Shown here: in pieces, positions 1-5,982 of the stretch
How positions within the stretch are numbered: the first letter of the stretch is position 1
Layout: the number at the start of each line of letters is the position of its first letter
From: Candidatus Falkowbacteria bacterium CG10_big_fil_rev_8_21_14_0_10_43_11
GTDB lineage: Bacteria; Patescibacteriota; Patescibacteriia; Patescibacteriales; XYC2-FULL-47-12
Direction of reading: 5' to 3'
DNA: 14,789 nucleotides
Assembly: GCA_002778635.1 (NCBI GenBank)
Contig: PFAS01000006.1
Span: forward strand, 3,161-17,949
Program-made: the position numbers and the translations under genes
The notes under the pieces: model-generated
The model's input: only the letters and a program-made list of their open reading frames with translations
Told to the model about the DNA's origin: nothing
The model's database searches: none

Positions 1-765
1 TTGCAAAATAATTTGCGCCGCTTTGCCGGCGCCGCTAAAAATGCGGCTGTAGCTTGTGCTTTTCATCGCCTCGCTCAAAGTTTTTCCCTTGCGCACTTCT
101 TTGACAATCCGCTGCGCCCGCGCCCGCCAGGATTTATGCGCCGAGCGGACTAAAATTTGCACCGCCGCCCCTTCGTTTTCCCGCAATTTGGCCAAAGTAT
201 TTAATAAAGAATCCAGCGGGTCAATGTCCATTTTTTTGTAAGTTTTAACGGCGTACATGTTGCTGCGTTTTAATTTCAAACCAGCCGCTTTCACTTCGCT
301 TTTAGCGGTAAAAATGTTATAGTCCGGCGCGTCTTCAATGCTTGCTTCCGGATAATGAGCGTAAATTTCCTGTTCAATGAAACGGCGCATCAGGCGCGGC
401 ACAATCACATAAAAAGAAATCAGCCGGTTATGGGCGACTATTTCAAAGGCAAAGGTGTTGTGCGCCCCCAAGAGCCAGGATTTAAAACCGTTGGGGTTTG
501 CTTTCAGCCCGCCAATAAGCGAAAAAAGGCTTTCGCCGGCCGCGATTTCTTCACGCAGCATCTGCAGGGTCTCTTCGTCTTCTTTGTCGTGCGGCCGATT
601 TTTCGGCAAACGAATCAATAAAATATCTTTGGCAAACGCTTGCGCCCCGCCGGCGAGCGCCCGCAAAATTTTCCGCAAAATGGCGAGTAACAGCAAAAAC
701 GCTAAAATAGCGACGATGATCGCCGCGGCGTTGATTAGTATATTTGTATAAGAAAAATTAAACAT
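1..765 (-). CDS. Membrane-anchored VirB4/HerA-like (type IV secretion) ATPase, N-terminal part
   Basis: Partial gene: 255 codons run from ATG at 765 to the left edge without a stop. I translated it by hand. An in-frame TGA lies just upstream, so the start is at 765 or later, and no Shine-Dalgarno is seen. Residues about 8-32 form one strong membrane segment followed by basic residues, so the rest should be cytoplasmic. The remainder is a mixed alpha/beta region with a 'KTYKKMDIDPLDSLLNTLAKL' type stretch near 174-194 and 'EGAAVQILVR' near 198-207. I recall this pattern from the N-terminal domain of CPR proteins annotated as VirB4/TraG/HerA-like conjugative-transfer ATPases. The Walker motifs would lie beyond the window, so the ATPase call is recognition plus inference. 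The proline-rich gene immediately upstream fits a secretion locus. Confidence 0.55.
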   Translation of the reverse strand, partial: MFNFSYTNILINAAAIIVAILAFLLLLAILRKILRALAGGAQAFAKDILLIRLPKNRPHDKEDEETLQMLREEIAAGESLFSLIGGLKANPNGFKSWLLGAHNTFAFEIVAHNRLISFYVIVPRLMRRFIEQEIYAHYPEASIEDAPDYNIFTAKSEVKAAGLKLKRSNMYAVKTYKKMDIDPLDSLLNTLAKLRENEGAAVQILVRSAHKSWRARAQRIVKEVRKGKTLSEAMKSTSYSRIFSGAGKAAQIILQ

Positions 766-858
766 GTCTTTTTGTCATTGAAGAATAAAACAAGGAAAGC
801 ATCAAGAATGAACCTAACGCCAAAATTTAACATGGGCGTTTTATTTTTGTTTTAATGT

Positions 859-1347
859 TTAATGTTCTTGTGTTTTAATGTCTTTTAACTTTAAAACTTC
901 GTCCGTCTTAATCTTGCTTTCTTTTTCCAAAAAAAATTTATTCACCCCGGGGATGATTTTCAGCCAAGCGAAAATAAGCGCGGCGATTTTTTTTGCCTTT
1001 ATTTTAGTTTGCGCTAATAACTCTTTTATCTTGCGAGCCGTGTCTTCGCCCCGCTTTTTAAATTCTTGCTGCTTATCCGGCGGCAATTGAAAATAAATTT
1101 CTTCCAAATCTTCGCTTAAGACGCGCTCAATGTCTTTAAGGGAAATCCCCGGCGCGGGCAAAGGCGGCAAATCGGCCGGAGAAAGTTTTGACGGCAGTCC
1201 GCTTGGCGCTGCCGGTTTTTGCGCGTCAAATTTTGGCCGCTCAAAGCCGGCCGGCTGTTCATATTGCTTTTCCGGCGTTGCTCCCGGACGCTCCAGCGCC
1301 GGCGCTGTTTCCGGTTTTTTTTCAATTGGATTATTGACTATAGCCAT
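859..1347 (-). CDS. Proline-rich conserved hypothetical protein next to the T4SS-like ATPase
   Basis: 162 residues, with no signal peptide and no convincing membrane span. Residues 1-70 are low-complexity and rich in Pro, Ala and Glu, probably disordered. Residues about 70-160 are predicted helical and highly charged, with an 'EDLEEIYFQLPPDKQQEF' segment near 80-97 and lysine-rich helices around a hydrophobic 'ALIFAWLKIIPGVNKFF' stretch near 123-139. That stretch could bind a membrane or a partner. I recall similar small proteins in front of the VirB4/HerA-like gene in CPR genomes, so an accessory role for that machine is an inference; no enzymatic function is suggested. The gene starts at ATG 1347, 27 bp after the transporter stop, and has its own extended -10 element just upstream. 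It ends in TAA at 859, 93 bp before the ATPase gene. Confidence 0.7.
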   Translation of the reverse strand: MAIVNNPIEKKPETAPALERPGATPEKQYEQPAGFERPKFDAQKPAAPSGLPSKLSPADLPPLPAPGISLKDIERVLSEDLEEIYFQLPPDKQQEFKKRGEDTARKIKELLAQTKIKAKKIAALIFAWLKIIPGVNKFFLEKESKIKTDEVLKLKDIKTQEH

Positions 1348-1362
1348 AGCTTTCTTCTATAT

Positions 1363-1371
1363 ATTATAACA
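1363..1371 (-). promoter_or_regulatory. Extended -10 promoter for the proline-rich gene
   Basis: Read on the minus strand, this is TGTTATAAT, a TG-n extended -10 with a consensus TATAAT. No good -35 is present at 16-18 bp, which is usual for extended -10 promoters. The start site would be about position 1356, leaving a leader of roughly 9 nt before ATG 1347. The element lies inside the 27-bp gap after the transporter gene, so this gene may be both read through and independently expressed. Confidence 0.5.
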
Positions 1372-1374
1372 TAA

Positions 1375-2640
1375 CTAAAAAAATAAATTAGCCGTCAGCG
1401 TTGCCGCGGCTATCGTCATCAACAAGGCAATCATCCAGCCCAATCCGGAAGCGAGCGCGGAATTCGCGTTCTTGCCCATAATTTTTTTATTGCTCGCTAC
1501 CAGTAAAATCAAAATTATCAGCGGCGGAGCGACTATGCCGTTCAAAATTGCCGTATAATAAAGCACCTTAAACGGCGGCAGGGAGGCAAAATTTATTAAT
1601 AAGCCGAATAAAGTGGCAATGGTTATCACGCCGTAAAACCCGTGCGCCTGCTTAAATTTGCGGTACAGCCCTTCCCGCCAGCCAAAAAACTCCGAGATGG
1701 CGTAAGAAACCGAACCGGCCAGTATCGGTACGGCTAAAAGTCCGGTGCCGATGATGCCGAGCGCGAACAGCAGAAAAGTAAAATTACCAGCGAGCGGCCG
1801 CAGCGCTTCCGCCGCTTGCGTTGCCGTTTCAATATTTTTTACGCCCGCCTGATGCAAGGTGGAGGCAACCGTAGCAATAATAAAAAACATGATTAAATTG
1901 GAAAAAAACATGCCGCTAATAGTGTCCAGGCGCATTTCTTTGATATTGTTTTTAGTAATTTTCGGCCGGCCTATGCCCATGGCGCACAATTTATGATTGG
2001 CGATTTCTTCCTCCACTTCTTCGCTCGTTTGCCAAAAAAACAAGTAAGGAGAGATGGTAGTGCCTAAAATCGCGACGATATTCATCAGATACTCCTTGGA
2101 GGCGGAAAAAGTCGGGACGACGGTTGAGAAAAAAATCTGGCTCCAGTCTTGTTTGACCGCGAAAACCGCCGCGACATAGGCAAACAGCGACAAGGTTAAA
2201 TATTTTAAATACTTGGCGTAAACCTGATAAGAAACAAAAACCTCCAGCGTTAAAGTAACGGCGGTCATAAATATCAGCCAAAAAGCAAATGGCAAATCAA
2301 ATAACAATTGAGCGGCAGACGCCATTGCTCCCAAATCAGCGCCGATATTAATCGTATTGGCTAAAAATAAAATACTCACCGCCGCGTAAAGAACCGAGCG
2401 GGTGTAATATTTTTTGATAACGCCCGCGAGCCCCTTGCCGGTTACGAGCCCGATGCGGCCGCACATTTCCTGAATCACGCTCATAAACGGCCAAAGGTAT
2501 AAAGACAGCCATAACTGGCTATAGCCAAATTGCGCGCCGGTTTGCGAATAAGCGGCAATGCCGGACGGATCGTCATCGGACGCGCCGGTTATAAAACCAG
2601 GGCCGAGCGAATGGAAAAATTTTTTTAACTTTTTTTTCAT
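1375..2640 (-). CDS. Nramp-family divalent metal cation transporter
   Basis: 421-residue polytopic inner-membrane protein with about 11 hydrophobic segments, the usual Nramp size. It should import divalent metal (Mn, Fe or Mg) coupled to ions. The N-terminus 'LGPGFITGASDDDPSG' (12-27) is the Nramp TM1 region, where the classical metal-binding motif is DPGN; here it reads D24-P25-S26-G27. The TM6 region reads 'ILGTTISPYLFFWQ' (191-204) and lacks the A/MPH methionine that gives classical Nramps their preference for soft transition metals. The fold assignment is firm but the substrate is not. A TTG at 2646 could extend the protein by two residues; ATG 2640 is preferred. The gene follows greA but has its own near-consensus promoter, and ends with TAG at 1375. 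Confidence 0.85.
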   Translation of the reverse strand: MKKKLKKFFHSLGPGFITGASDDDPSGIAAYSQTGAQFGYSQLWLSLYLWPFMSVIQEMCGRIGLVTGKGLAGVIKKYYTRSVLYAAVSILFLANTINIGADLGAMASAAQLLFDLPFAFWLIFMTAVTLTLEVFVSYQVYAKYLKYLTLSLFAYVAAVFAVKQDWSQIFFSTVVPTFSASKEYLMNIVAILGTTISPYLFFWQTSEEVEEEIANHKLCAMGIGRPKITKNNIKEMRLDTISGMFFSNLIMFFIIATVASTLHQAGVKNIETATQAAEALRPLAGNFTFLLFALGIIGTGLLAVPILAGSVSYAISEFFGWREGLYRKFKQAHGFYGVITIATLFGLLINFASLPPFKVLYYTAILNGIVAPPLIILILLVASNKKIMGKNANSALASGLGWMIALLMTIAAATLTANLFF

Positions 2641-2654
2641 AATCAATATTTGTT

Positions 2655-2683
2655 ATTATAGCAAATTAACCTTCAACTAACAA
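2655..2683 (-). promoter_or_regulatory. Near-consensus sigma70-type promoter for the Nramp gene
   Basis: On the minus strand, -35 TTGTTA (2678-2683), a 17-bp spacer, then -10 TATAAT (2655-2660) preceded by TGC, so the -10 is also extended. The predicted start site is near 2648, leaving only about 8 nt before ATG 2640 and no room for a Shine-Dalgarno. The -35 starts inside the T-tract of the greA terminator. Confidence 0.7.
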
Positions 2684-2706
2684 AAAGACTCCTTCCGGGA
2701 GTCTTT
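2684..2706 (-). terminator. Rho-independent terminator of greA
   Basis: A perfect 9-bp stem AAAGACTCC/GGAGTCTTT (2684-2692 and 2698-2706) with a 5-nt loop. On the minus strand it is followed by TTTTTG. It lies 29 bp beyond the greA stop codon. Confidence 0.8.
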
Positions 2707-2734
2707 GCGTTATGCGTTATGCGTTATGCGTCAT
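2707..2734. repeat. 7-bp tandem micro-repeat between greA and its terminator
   Basis: Four consecutive copies of GCGTTAT, the last reading GCGTCAT. The repeat fills the gap between the greA stop codon at 2735 and the terminator stem. No function is evident; strand slippage is the simplest origin. Confidence 0.8.
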
Positions 2735-3223
2735 CTATTCTACCTTCACGATTTTATACTTTACCTGCCCGCTGGGCGTTAATACCGTCACTTCATCGCC
2801 GGCTTTTTTGCCGATTAACGCTTGCCCCAGCGGCGACTCGTTGGAAATTTTATTTTGTTCCAAATCTACTTCGTTAAAACTTACCAGCGAAAACTCTTTC
2901 TGTTTGCCGTTATATTCCACGGATACTTTTGACCCCAAACCAATTGTTTCGCCTTTGCTTTTATTTTCCACGACTGTCAGTTTTTTCAATACTTCCTCAA
3001 TTTCCAAAACCCGGCCCTCGTTAAAGGCCTGCTCGTCTTTAGCTTCGGAGTATTCCGCGTTTTCCGATAAATCACCCAGCTCTTTCGCCCGCTCAATCCG
3101 TTCGGCAATTTCGTGGCGCCGCGTATTTTTTAAATAATCCAGCTCTTTTTTTAATTTTTCCAGCCCTTCGCGAGTAATCAATTGAGAGCCATCGCCGGCG
3201 CCGCCGCTGATAATGTTGTCCAT
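2735..3223 (-). CDS. greA: Transcription elongation factor GreA
   Basis: 162 residues, the usual GreA length. It binds the RNA polymerase secondary channel and stimulates cleavage of backtracked RNA. Residues about 15-88 form the N-terminal antiparallel coiled coil, with the acidic tip 'GDLSENAEYSEAKDEQ' (50-65). D51 and E54 match the catalytic acidic pair of E. coli GreA (D41, E44). Residues about 92-162 form the FKBP-like C-terminal domain, with the conserved 'ISNESPLGQALIGKKAGDEV' (126-145). About ten extra Gly/Ser/Asp-rich residues precede the coiled coil. The start ATG at 3223 has no Shine-Dalgarno. The gene is monocistronic by its signals: a promoter at 3258-3286 and a terminator at 2684-2706. 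Confidence 0.97.
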   Translation of the reverse strand: MDNIISGGAGDGSQLITREGLEKLKKELDYLKNTRRHEIAERIERAKELGDLSENAEYSEAKDEQAFNEGRVLEIEEVLKKLTVVENKSKGETIGLGSKVSVEYNGKQKEFSLVSFNEVDLEQNKISNESPLGQALIGKKAGDEVTVLTPSGQVKYKIVKVE

Positions 3224-3257
3224 AATTTATTTTAAATAAAATTAAACATTGTGAATA

Positions 3258-3286
3258 ACTATAAAACAAAACAAAACAAATGGCAA
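3258..3286 (-). promoter_or_regulatory. Promoter of greA
   Basis: On the minus strand, -35 TTGCCA (3281-3286), 17-bp spacer, -10 TATAGT (3258-3263). The predicted start site is near 3251, giving a leader of about 28 nt to ATG 3223. Its -35 lies 4 bp from the -35 of the divergent promoter at 3291-3319. Confidence 0.65.
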
Positions 3287-3290
3287 GGGG

Positions 3291-3319
3291 TTGGTGGCGG
3301 TGGATAAATATGATACAAT
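3291..3319 (+). promoter_or_regulatory. Promoter of the secreted lysozyme-like gene
   Basis: -35 TTGGTG (3291-3296), 17-bp spacer, -10 TACAAT (3314-3319). The predicted start site is near 3326, so the leader is about 75 nt and contains the repeats and palindrome at 3342-3377. Confidence 0.6.
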
Positions 3320-3341
3320 GTATTTATAATCATTAAATAGA

Positions 3342-3377
3342 AATTTAACAATAATTTAACAATAATTAATTATTGTT
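3342..3377. repeat. Tandem 11-mer plus 20-bp perfect palindrome in the leader
   Basis: AATTTAACAAT occurs twice head to tail (3342-3352, 3353-3363). The second copy runs into the perfect palindrome AACAATAATTAATTATTGTT (3358-3377). This sits between the predicted start site and ATG 3402, so it could be an operator or a leader hairpin. The same 11-mer recurs upstream of secD at 12928-12996. Confidence 0.6.
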
Positions 3378-3401
3378 TAATTATTTTAATCGACAGTTAT
3401 T

Positions 3402-4799
3402 ATGAAAAAAATCGCTATATCCGCCTTAATCACTATTTTAATAATATCTTCTTTAATCTTTCCTGCCTTCGCTCAGGAAATCAATCCCAATTTTAACCCC
3501 AACTACATTATTTCCGACAGCGAAATTTTGGACTACGACTCCATGACGCTGGAAGAGATAAAAACATTTATCAACAACAAGGAAGGGGCGCTTAAAAATT
3601 ATACGGTCATAACCGAAGACGGCCGAACATTGAGCGCGGCGGAAGTAATTTACGATCGCGCCGTCGCTAATAAGGTCAACCCAAAATTTTTATTGATTTT
3701 AATTCAAAAAGAGCAGAGTTTATTAACCGACGCTTCTCCCAAGCAAAGCCAATACGACTGGGCCGCTGGCTACGGCTGTCCGGACACTGGCGGCTGCAAC
3801 GAGCGCTGGCGCGGTTTTTACAAACAGATAAACTCCGCTTCCCTGCAATTCCGTTCTTATCTGGACGAACCGCAATTATATAAATATAAAGCCGGCGGCA
3901 CTTACACTTTTACCAACCCTTACGGCACTATTTCCACGGCGGAAATGTCGGTAACACCGGCTAACCAAGCAACCGCCGCGCTGTATAATTACACGCCGCA
4001 CGTTTATAACGGCAATTATAATTTTTGGAATCTGTGGAACCGATTTTTTTCCCGCCTGTTTCCGGACGGGTCGCTCGTGCAAGTGGAAGGCGAAAAAGGA
4101 GTTTGGCTGATACAGAACGGACAAAAAAGGCCGTTTGTCAGCAAAGGCGCTTTGACTTCGCGTTACGATGTTAAACGGATTTTAACTATTAATAAAACTG
4201 ATTTGGACGCTTACCCGACCGGCGCGCCGCTAAAATTCGCGCAATATTCGCTGGTGCGCTCGCCCGCGGGAAACATTTACCTTTTAGTTGACAACAGCAA
4301 AAGAAAAATTATGAGTTCGGCGGTGTTTAAAAAAATCGGCTATAATCCGGAAGAAGTTGACGACGCGAGCAATGAAGATTTAGCGAGCTATCTTGACAGC
4401 GCGCCCTTGACTGAAAACGATACGCACCCGACCGGCGCGCTCTTGCGCGATCCCGCTTCCGGCGGAGTCTATTACGTAATTAACGACACCAAAGCGCCTT
4501 TAGTTGACCCGGCATTTTTAAAGACAAAATTTAAAGGGCTGAAAGTCATAAAACCAGCCAAAGGCGAGCTGGATAAATACGCCAAAATTGAACCGGTTAA
4601 ATTTGAAGACGGGTACTTGTTAAAATCCACTTCTTCCCTCGGCGTTTATGTAATCTCTAACGGCCAAAAACGGCCGATAGTTTCCAGCAAGGCGTTTGAA
4701 CAATTAGGATATAAATGGGAAAATATTTTAACAGTCAAGCCGCAGACGCTCGCGCTCTACGACGAAGGCGAAGCGATAGTGGAACAAAACTTTAAATAA
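3402..4799 (+). CDS. Secreted lysozyme-like protein with four C-terminal repeats
   Basis: 465 residues. Residues 1-24 are a clear signal peptide ending in AFA before Gln25, so the protein is exported. Residues about 70-215 resemble a lysozyme/transglycosylase-type fold: 'YDRAVANKVNPKFLLILIQKEQ' has the usual helix with a candidate catalytic glutamate (E104), followed by 'WAAGYGCPD' (120-128), 'FYKQINSASLQFRSYL' and a Trp/Tyr/Asn-rich end. Residues about 230-460 hold four repeats of about 60 residues starting near 233, 291, 355 and 413. Each has a core like 'GVWLIQNGQKRPFVS', then 'FxxxGY..xxIL.V...LxxY'. They probably form a beta-rich wall- or surface-binding module. Peptidoglycan hydrolysis is inferred from the fold and glutamate, not proven. 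The start ATG 3402 has no Shine-Dalgarno. The gene ends 64 bp before the LigB-like gene. Confidence 0.8.
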   Translation: MKKIAISALITILIISSLIFPAFAQEINPNFNPNYIISDSEILDYDSMTLEEIKTFINNKEGALKNYTVITEDGRTLSAAEVIYDRAVANKVNPKFLLILIQKEQSLLTDASPKQSQYDWAAGYGCPDTGGCNERWRGFYKQINSASLQFRSYLDEPQLYKYKAGGTYTFTNPYGTISTAEMSVTPANQATAALYNYTPHVYNGNYNFWNLWNRFFSRLFPDGSLVQVEGEKGVWLIQNGQKRPFVSKGALTSRYDVKRILTINKTDLDAYPTGAPLKFAQYSLVRSPAGNIYLLVDNSKRKIMSSAVFKKIGYNPEEVDDASNEDLASYLDSAPLTENDTHPTGALLRDPASGGVYYVINDTKAPLVDPAFLKTKFKGLKVIKPAKGELDKYAKIEPVKFEDGYLLKSTSSLGVYVISNGQKRPIVSSKAFEQLGYKWENILTVKPQTLALYDEGEAIVEQNFK

Positions 4800-4863
4800 A
4801 AATTTCTATTAGACATTGGGATTTAATTAGGAATTAAAAATTAGTAATTTGTCATTTAACTCT

Positions 4864-5649
4864 ATGCTCGTCTTCTCCGCCATCGTTCCCCACACTCCTC
4901 TGCTAATTCCCGGCGTGGGCAAAGAGCATGCGGCAAAATTAACCGCGACTGTTAATTCCCTCAAACAACTGGAGGGTGATTTTTATGCGAGCCAGCCGGA
5001 AACATTGGTTATTATTTCGCCGCACGGACCAACGAACGAAAAATCTTTTGTGATAAATTTTTCGCCGCAATATACCGGAAATTTCGGCGAATTCGGCGAT
5101 TTGGCAACCAAATTGACTGCCGTTGGCGATAACGCGTTAAGTTATAAAATAAAAGAAAATTTGGAAACAAAAGCGCCCCTGCAATTAACGACCGTTGAAC
5201 AGTTTGATTATAGTTTTCTTACGCCGCTCTATTTTTTATGCGCCCATCGCGCGGACATAAAAATCGTGCCCGTCAGTTCCTCAAGCTTAAGTTTGGAAAA
5301 ACATTTTAAATTTGGGCAAGCGCTCGCCGAAAAAATTTTAACGGAAACCAAGCGTATTGCCGTCATTGCTTCGGCTGAGACTTCCAACAAACTTTCCAAA
5401 ACTTCGCCTAACGGCTACGCGACCGGCGCGAAAAAATTTGACCAAAAATTCGTTGATTTGATAAAACAAAAAAACTGCCGTGAACTAATGGCCATAGACG
5501 AAAAGCAACTGGAAAAAATGGGCTGTCTGGAATATAAGGCGATGTTTGTGTTATTTGGCATTTTATCCGAACGCAACTGCCAGCCGCAACTATTGTCTTA
5601 CGAATACCCTTTTGGCGTCGGGCATTTAGTGATGGAGTTTGGGGTGTAA
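4864..5649 (+). CDS. LigB-fold class III extradiol dioxygenase-like protein, possibly non-catalytic
   Basis: 261 residues from ATG 4864; a TTG at 4849 would add five residues, but family members usually begin right at the 'IVPHTPLL' strand. The fold belongs to the LigB/MEMO superfamily (the type annotated as AmmeMemoRadiSam system protein B). The metal ligands expected from LigB are present: H10 in 'PHTPLL', H54 in 'SPHG' and E247 in 'SYEYPFGVGHLV'. Two other active-site histidines are gone: the DHG motif reads D115-Y116-S117, and the GDLSH motif reads A171-E-T-S-N175. It may therefore bind metal without dioxygenase activity, or act on something else. The substrate is unknown. It is cytoplasmic, lies between the lysozyme-like gene and priA, and has no obvious Shine-Dalgarno. 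Confidence 0.8.
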   Translation: MLVFSAIVPHTPLLIPGVGKEHAAKLTATVNSLKQLEGDFYASQPETLVIISPHGPTNEKSFVINFSPQYTGNFGEFGDLATKLTAVGDNALSYKIKENLETKAPLQLTTVEQFDYSFLTPLYFLCAHRADIKIVPVSSSSLSLEKHFKFGQALAEKILTETKRIAVIASAETSNKLSKTSPNGYATGAKKFDQKFVDLIKQKNCRELMAIDEKQLEKMGCLEYKAMFVLFGILSERNCQPQLLSYEYPFGVGHLVMEFGV

Positions 5650-5690
5650 TTTAAGATTTTAGATTGCAGATTTTAGATTTAAGATTTACC
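5650..5690. repeat. AT-rich micro-repeat after the LigB-like gene
   Basis: Short degenerate repeats of the AGATTTTAGATT / TTTAAGATTT type start right after the stop codon. They resemble strand-slippage micro-repeats in other gaps of this window (2707-2734, 5915-5980). No function is visible. Confidence 0.6.
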
Positions 5691-5710
5691 GAATTTTCTA
5701 TTATTTTTTA

Positions 5711-5818
5711 ATTTTCCTCAATTGGCTGGAAAAATTTCTTGAGCGGGAACGAATGCAAAATCGGGAAGATACCCTTTACCGCGCTTATTTCGCGCAAGGA
5801 CCAAAACCATCCTGCTAA
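5711..5818 (+). pseudogene. Possible coding remnant or tiny ORF without a standard start
   Basis: Within the 333-bp gap between the LigB-like gene and priA, one frame reads 'IFLNWLEKFLERERM' then 'QNREDTLYRAYFAQGPKPSC' and stops at TAA 5816-5818. Its base composition is richer in GC than the AT-rich flanks, and its amphipathic charged helix looks protein-like. No ATG, GTG or TTG precedes the internal ATG at 5753, which would give only 21 residues. It is more likely a decayed gene end than an expressed protein. Confidence 0.25.
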
Positions 5819-5857
5819 CAGTAAAATTTATTTAGCCCTTTGAAAAAAAAATGTTTT

Positions 5858-5885
5858 TTGACATCTACCAGTTAAATGCTAAAAT
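5858..5885 (+). promoter_or_regulatory. Strong promoter upstream of priA
   Basis: Consensus -35 TTGACA (5858-5863), 16-bp spacer, -10 TAAAAT (5880-5885) preceded by TGC, i.e. an extended -10. An A/T-tract just upstream could act as an UP element. The predicted start site is near 5892, about 90 nt before the priA ATG. Confidence 0.7.
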
Positions 5886-5886
5886 G

Positions 5887-5915
5887 AAGTCGCTAAATCA
5901 GCGGCTTTTATTTTG
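5887..5915 (+). terminator. Terminator-like hairpin overlapping the priA start site
   Basis: Stem AAGTCGCT/AGCGGCTT (5887-5894 and 5900-5907, one G-T pair) with loop AAATC, followed by TTATTTTG. It could terminate transcripts arriving from the LigB-like gene. Transcripts starting from the adjacent promoter begin inside the left arm and could not form the full stem. Confidence 0.4.
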
Positions 5916-5982
5916 ACTTTATAAATTTTCAACTCTAAAGACTTTAAGGACTTTTGACTTTACGGACTTTAAAGACTTTCTT

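Noticed and set aside
355..751. Plus-strand frames opposite the partial ATPase gene
   Set aside because: The minus strand is open over the whole 765 bp with a membrane anchor and a recognisable domain. The plus frames are shadows.
816..850. Hairpin AACGCC/GGCGTT followed by a T-rich run
   Set aside because: The T-run follows only on the plus strand, while both flanking genes are on the minus strand, so it does not terminate any gene seen here.
2712..3137. Plus-strand frame of 141 codons opposite greA
   Set aside because: It begins in the 7-bp micro-repeat and is antisense to a fully recognisable greA.
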